Shown here: one piece after another, positions 61,681 to 64,000 of the stretch
Layout of the letters: every line of letters starts with the position of its first letter
Numbering within the stretch: the stretch's first letter is position 1
Origin: Thermocrinis minervae
GTDB taxonomy: Bacteria; Aquificota; Aquificia; Aquificales; Aquificaceae
Length of the DNA: 64,000 nucleotides
Direction of reading: 5' to 3'
NCBI RefSeq assembly: GCF_900142435.1
Contig: NZ_LT670846.1
Coordinates: 1,206,750-1,270,749 of the forward strand
The notes under the pieces: generated by a model
Told to the model about the DNA's origin: nothing
The model's input: the letters and a program-made list of their open reading frames with translations, nothing else
Database searches by the model: none
Position numbers and translations under genes: made by a program

Positions 61681-62199
61681 TTAGGTGAGTTCTTTTACAA
61701 ACCCAGGTTCACCTATTATGAGCTTTGTACCTTCTACCTTCTGAGGGGGCACGTGGAGCGGTCTCGGAGGAGGACCGGCTATGTTATCCCCCCACGGAGA
61801 GTAAAAGCCACCGTGGCAAGGGCAATGGAAAACAGGATAGTTATACTCGGCTTCTCCCTGAGGCTTCCATAGAGGGACACAGCCCAAATGCGTACACACG
61901 GCTACTAAAGCGTAAAGAGGTTGACCTTGCAGGAGTTTGTAGTTGTCGGTCTCCTTTGTTTTCCCAGGCCATTGGAAGTTTTGAGGCAAGTGCACTACAA
62001 AGACAGGTTTACCTTTCCAGGAGACAACCCTCACCTGGCCCTCTGGTATCTGTGAACCATCCACCTCCACCTTAGCACCTGCCAAAGATGAGGCGCTAGG
62101 GGCAAGGGTTTTTAAGAGAGGATACAAAACGCCTGCTACACCCACCAGGCCAAGCCCACCTATGGCAAGGCCAAGAAGGTCTCTCCTTGATGTTTCCAT
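61681..62199 (-). CDS. petA: Rieske iron-sulfur protein of the bc1 complex
   Basis: 172-aa subunit with a Tat-type N-terminus (SRRDLLG, residues 4-10) and membrane anchor, then the periplasmic Rieske fold. [2Fe-2S] ligands: C102 and H104 in CTHLGC (C107 structural), C126 and H129 in CPCHGGFYSPWG. The usual CPCHGS Ser, which raises potential by hydrogen bonding, is Gly here; that fits a low-potential menaquinone-type enzyme. Heads the operon with TATAAT (62234-62239) and a GGAGGT site. Confidence 0.95.
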   Translation of the reverse strand: METSRRDLLGLAIGGLGLVGVAGVLYPLLKTLAPSASSLAGAKVEVDGSQIPEGQVRVVSWKGKPVFVVHLPQNFQWPGKTKETDNYKLLQGQPLYALVAVCTHLGCVPLWKPQGEAEYNYPVFHCPCHGGFYSPWGDNIAGPPPRPLHVPPQKVEGTKLIIGEPGFVKELT

Positions 62200-62333
62200 A
62201 TTTACACCTCCTTAAGTGCTCCTTAAGAGGTTGATTATATAACAAAATCGTATGATTCTGCTCTATTATCCATATTCTGATCTTTAATTCATTCTTAAAC
62301 GTCCCTAAATTTAAAAATTTAAAGGTTACCGCC
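62200..62333. promoter_or_regulatory. 134-bp divergent spacer, petA / dnaG
   Basis: Largest ordinary spacer of the window. Minus-strand TATAAT (62234-62239) fits the petA promoter; its leader carries two copies of CTTAAGGAG, 11 nt apart, the second being the ribosome site. Near dnaG an AT palindrome TAAATTTAAAAATTTAAA (about 62306-62323) lies 10 nt before the ATG with no clear ribosome site. No ORF or stable hairpin seen. Confidence 0.5.
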
Positions 62334-63812
62334 ATGCAAAGTCTTAAAGACCTTATGTCTAAGATAGATATAGTAGATGTGATAGGGTCTTACATAGACC
62401 TAAAAAGGTCTGGAAGTAACTACATGGCCAGATGCCCCTTCCACCCAGATGACACACCTTCCCTCTCTGTATCTCCTTCTAAAGGAATATGGAAGTGCTT
62501 CGGTTGTGGAGTTGGTGGAGATGCTGTGAAGTTCGTAGCTATGTACGAAGGGATCTCTTACAGGGAGGCTTTGATCAAACTAGCAGAAAAGTACAGGATA
62601 CCAATAAAGTTAAAGACCACTAAAGACGAAAAGATCTTCCTAATCATGGAGGAGGTAGCAAACTTCTACCATCAGCAGCTTAAAGGCAACGAAAGGGCAA
62701 AGGAATACCTAAAGTTCAGAAAAGTCCCTTCTGCCATGGTAGAAAGGTTTATGCTTGGTTTTTCCCCTTCCACTGAGAAGCTTTTAGAGTTTCTGAGCAC
62801 CAGAGGATACCTCAATGAGTACGAAAAGACAGGCAACCTATATAAGTACAAAGACGGCTCCTACAGAGACATCTTCTTGGAAAGGCTGATAATACCCATA
62901 AGGGATGCCAAGGGAAGGCTGGTAGGTTTTGGCGGAAGGACTATCTCTGACGCACAACCCAAGTACATAAACTCCCCAGAAAGCAGTGTATTTAAGAAAG
63001 CTTCTGTACTCTTTGGTCTGTGGCAAGCCAAAGATTACATAAGAGAAAAGCAAGTTGCATACTTGGTAGAAGGATACTTTGATGTCATACGCATGCACTC
63101 AATAGGACTAAAGCAGACGGTAGCACCCCTTGGGACTGCCTTCACCCAGGAACACGCAGGCCTTCTTTCCAGGTACGCGAAGAGGGTTATTCTAGTGTTT
63201 GATGGCGACGAGGCCGGAAAGAAGGCTGTAAGAACGGCAGCCTCTCACTTACTATCCTACGGCATAGAGGTATTTGTGTGCTACCTTCCAGAAGGTGAAG
63301 ACCCAGACTCGATGGGAGAAAGGGACCCAAAGGCTTTAGAAAACCTAATAAACGGAGCCAAAAATCTCTTTGACCTTTTGATTGAGGAGGACAACTTAAA
63401 GGAGTACGTATACTTCGCGGGATTTTTACAAGATGGCATACTTAAGCATGAACTTCTTACAAAGCTCAGTCGTGCAAAAAACATCCCCATAGACAGCATA
63501 TACAGCATGCTACCTAAGAAAACTCAAAAGAAAGAGAGTAGTCATGGTTTAAGCTACTATGAAAAAGTGTTCCTTATAGGACTATACAGGTTAAAACCTA
63601 AGGATGTTGACCTAAGGCTGTTAAATCTATCACCGGAGGCTATGCTTTTGGCAGAAGAGATACTCTCCGGTGAGGAAGATTTGCCAGATTTTTTACAAAA
63701 CGAGCGTATACCCAACTTAGAAGAAGCTTTTCGGTTTGCTCTAGAGAATCTGAAGATAGAAAAAAAGAGTGTAAGTTTGAGATCTTTGCGCAAAAGGTTC
63801 TCTGAGTTATAA
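62334..63812 (+). CDS. dnaG: DNA primase
   Basis: 492-aa replication primase. Zinc-binding domain C34, H37, C55, C58 (CPFHPDDTPSLSV...CFGCGVGGD). RNA-polymerase domain with TOPRIM: Glu in YLVEGYFDVI near 247 and Asp residues in FDGDEAG near 290-292. The C-terminal helicase-binding region (from about 360) is short, as in Aquifex DnaG. Not in an rpsU-dnaG-rpoD operon. Divergent from petA. Confidence 0.97.
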   Translation: MQSLKDLMSKIDIVDVIGSYIDLKRSGSNYMARCPFHPDDTPSLSVSPSKGIWKCFGCGVGGDAVKFVAMYEGISYREALIKLAEKYRIPIKLKTTKDEKIFLIMEEVANFYHQQLKGNERAKEYLKFRKVPSAMVERFMLGFSPSTEKLLEFLSTRGYLNEYEKTGNLYKYKDGSYRDIFLERLIIPIRDAKGRLVGFGGRTISDAQPKYINSPESSVFKKASVLFGLWQAKDYIREKQVAYLVEGYFDVIRMHSIGLKQTVAPLGTAFTQEHAGLLSRYAKRVILVFDGDEAGKKAVRTAASHLLSYGIEVFVCYLPEGEDPDSMGERDPKALENLINGAKNLFDLLIEEDNLKEYVYFAGFLQDGILKHELLTKLSRAKNIPIDSIYSMLPKKTQKKESSHGLSYYEKVFLIGLYRLKPKDVDLRLLNLSPEAMLLAEEILSGEEDLPDFLQNERIPNLEEAFRFALENLKIEKKSVSLRSLRKRFSEL

Positions 63813-63902
63813 AACGAGTTTATACAGAGATTAGAAGATTTTATGTATATCGCACTTAAACATACATATATTTTGGTCTAAAAAGCAGCTGGAGGTTAAA
63901 AG

Positions 63903-64000
63903 ATGAAAAAGCTCCTAGGTTTTACCCTTCTAGGGATGGGGATTTCCTTCTCAGCACCCATCTTTATGGATGCAGAGTACGCCAAAGAGTTGTGCCATAT
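63903..64000 (+). CDS. start of an exported protein, cut by window edge
   Basis: Only 32 codons are visible: MKKLLGFTLLGMGISFSAP... is a signal peptide with a likely cleavage after SFSA, then IFMDAEYAKELCH. A GGAGGT site (63891-63896) is 6 nt before the ATG. Too little remains for a family call. The 90-bp spacer after dnaG is AT-rich with no visible hairpin. Confidence 0.6.
   Translation, partial: MKKLLGFTLLGMGISFSAPIFMDAEYAKELCH

Overview
The window is a gene-dense bacterial chromosome segment with almost no spacer DNA. It is most likely from a hyperthermophilic, chemolithoautotrophic Aquificaceae bacterium (Hydrogenobacter, Thermocrinis or Aquifex relative; species not resolvable by eye). 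The supporting signs are a bacterial Trm1 tRNA methyltransferase, a carbamoyl-phosphate synthase large subunit split so that only its N-terminal half is here (557 aa), a long-form RecG (792 aa), a short TilS, a sigma-54 factor of 377 aa, the futalosine-route enzyme MqnA, a bc1-type complex (Rieske, cytochrome b, c-type cytochrome), a lone NuoG and a Lys/Glu/Arg-rich proteome. There is no phage, IS element, CRISPR array, rRNA operon or dnaA/origin region. No stretch over 300 bases lacks a gene; the longest spacers are about 134 bp (62200-62333) and 105 bp (44045-44149).

Layout. 1-6063: trm1 (cut by the window edge), hemE, hldA-like kinase, yraN, then cysS-folD-rpsP-khpA. 6092-12374: panD, an unknown helical protein, tilS, a Tat-exported molybdenum hydroxylase pair with a DsbC-like lipoprotein, and bioF. 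12371-16180: trpD-mqnA-glycine-zipper lipoprotein, an orphan gene with a TPR protein, rplU-rpmA, and a glutamine-rich lipoprotein. 16260-18703: proS-coaX and initiator tRNA. 18734-26159: one long minus-strand operon (unknown, gcvH, gcvPA, purB, unknown propeller-like protein, LOG-like protein, rpoN, M24 peptidase). 26192-35521: nucleotide-sugar dehydrogenase, nfi-fur-phhB, carB1-tadA-recG, nuoG-cupin. 35589-44044: rpsO-pnp-tRNA-dut-antiporter-queA, then the opposing mnmE-rho-holA-hisB-methyltransferase cluster. 45607-53001: tRNA-Ser-carA-ftsI, a FliJ/MotE-like fusion with bioD, prenyl synthase-tRNA-Leu-murJ, and a four-tRNA array leading into rpsT. 53064-64000: hisA-hemH, lolD, hemL-unknown-yggU-ubiX, pilD, copZ-kinase-glycosylase, petABC-like genes, dnaG, and the start of a secreted protein.

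How it fits together. Tetrapyrrole synthesis (hemE, hemH, hemL), quinone synthesis (mqnA, ubiX, polyprenyl synthase) and respiration (nuoG, bc1 complex) are all present but scattered, and operons mix unrelated pathways. Translation and tRNA maturation are strongly represented (cysS, proS, tilS, tadA, queA, mnmE, trm1, S15, S16, S20, L21, L27, eight tRNAs). Genes overlap by 4 bp repeatedly, and convergent genes overlap at their 3' ends by up to 62 bp.

Most interesting signals: a pseudoknot-capable structured leader between mnmE and rho; a recurrent -10-like hexamer placed 7-10 nt before the start codon of operon-head genes, implying widespread leaderless mRNAs; an in-frame FliJ/MotE-like fusion; a 14-bp tandem duplication forming a two-way promoter; protein genes ending inside, or starting directly after, tRNA genes; and a NuoG with extra ferredoxin-type cysteines.
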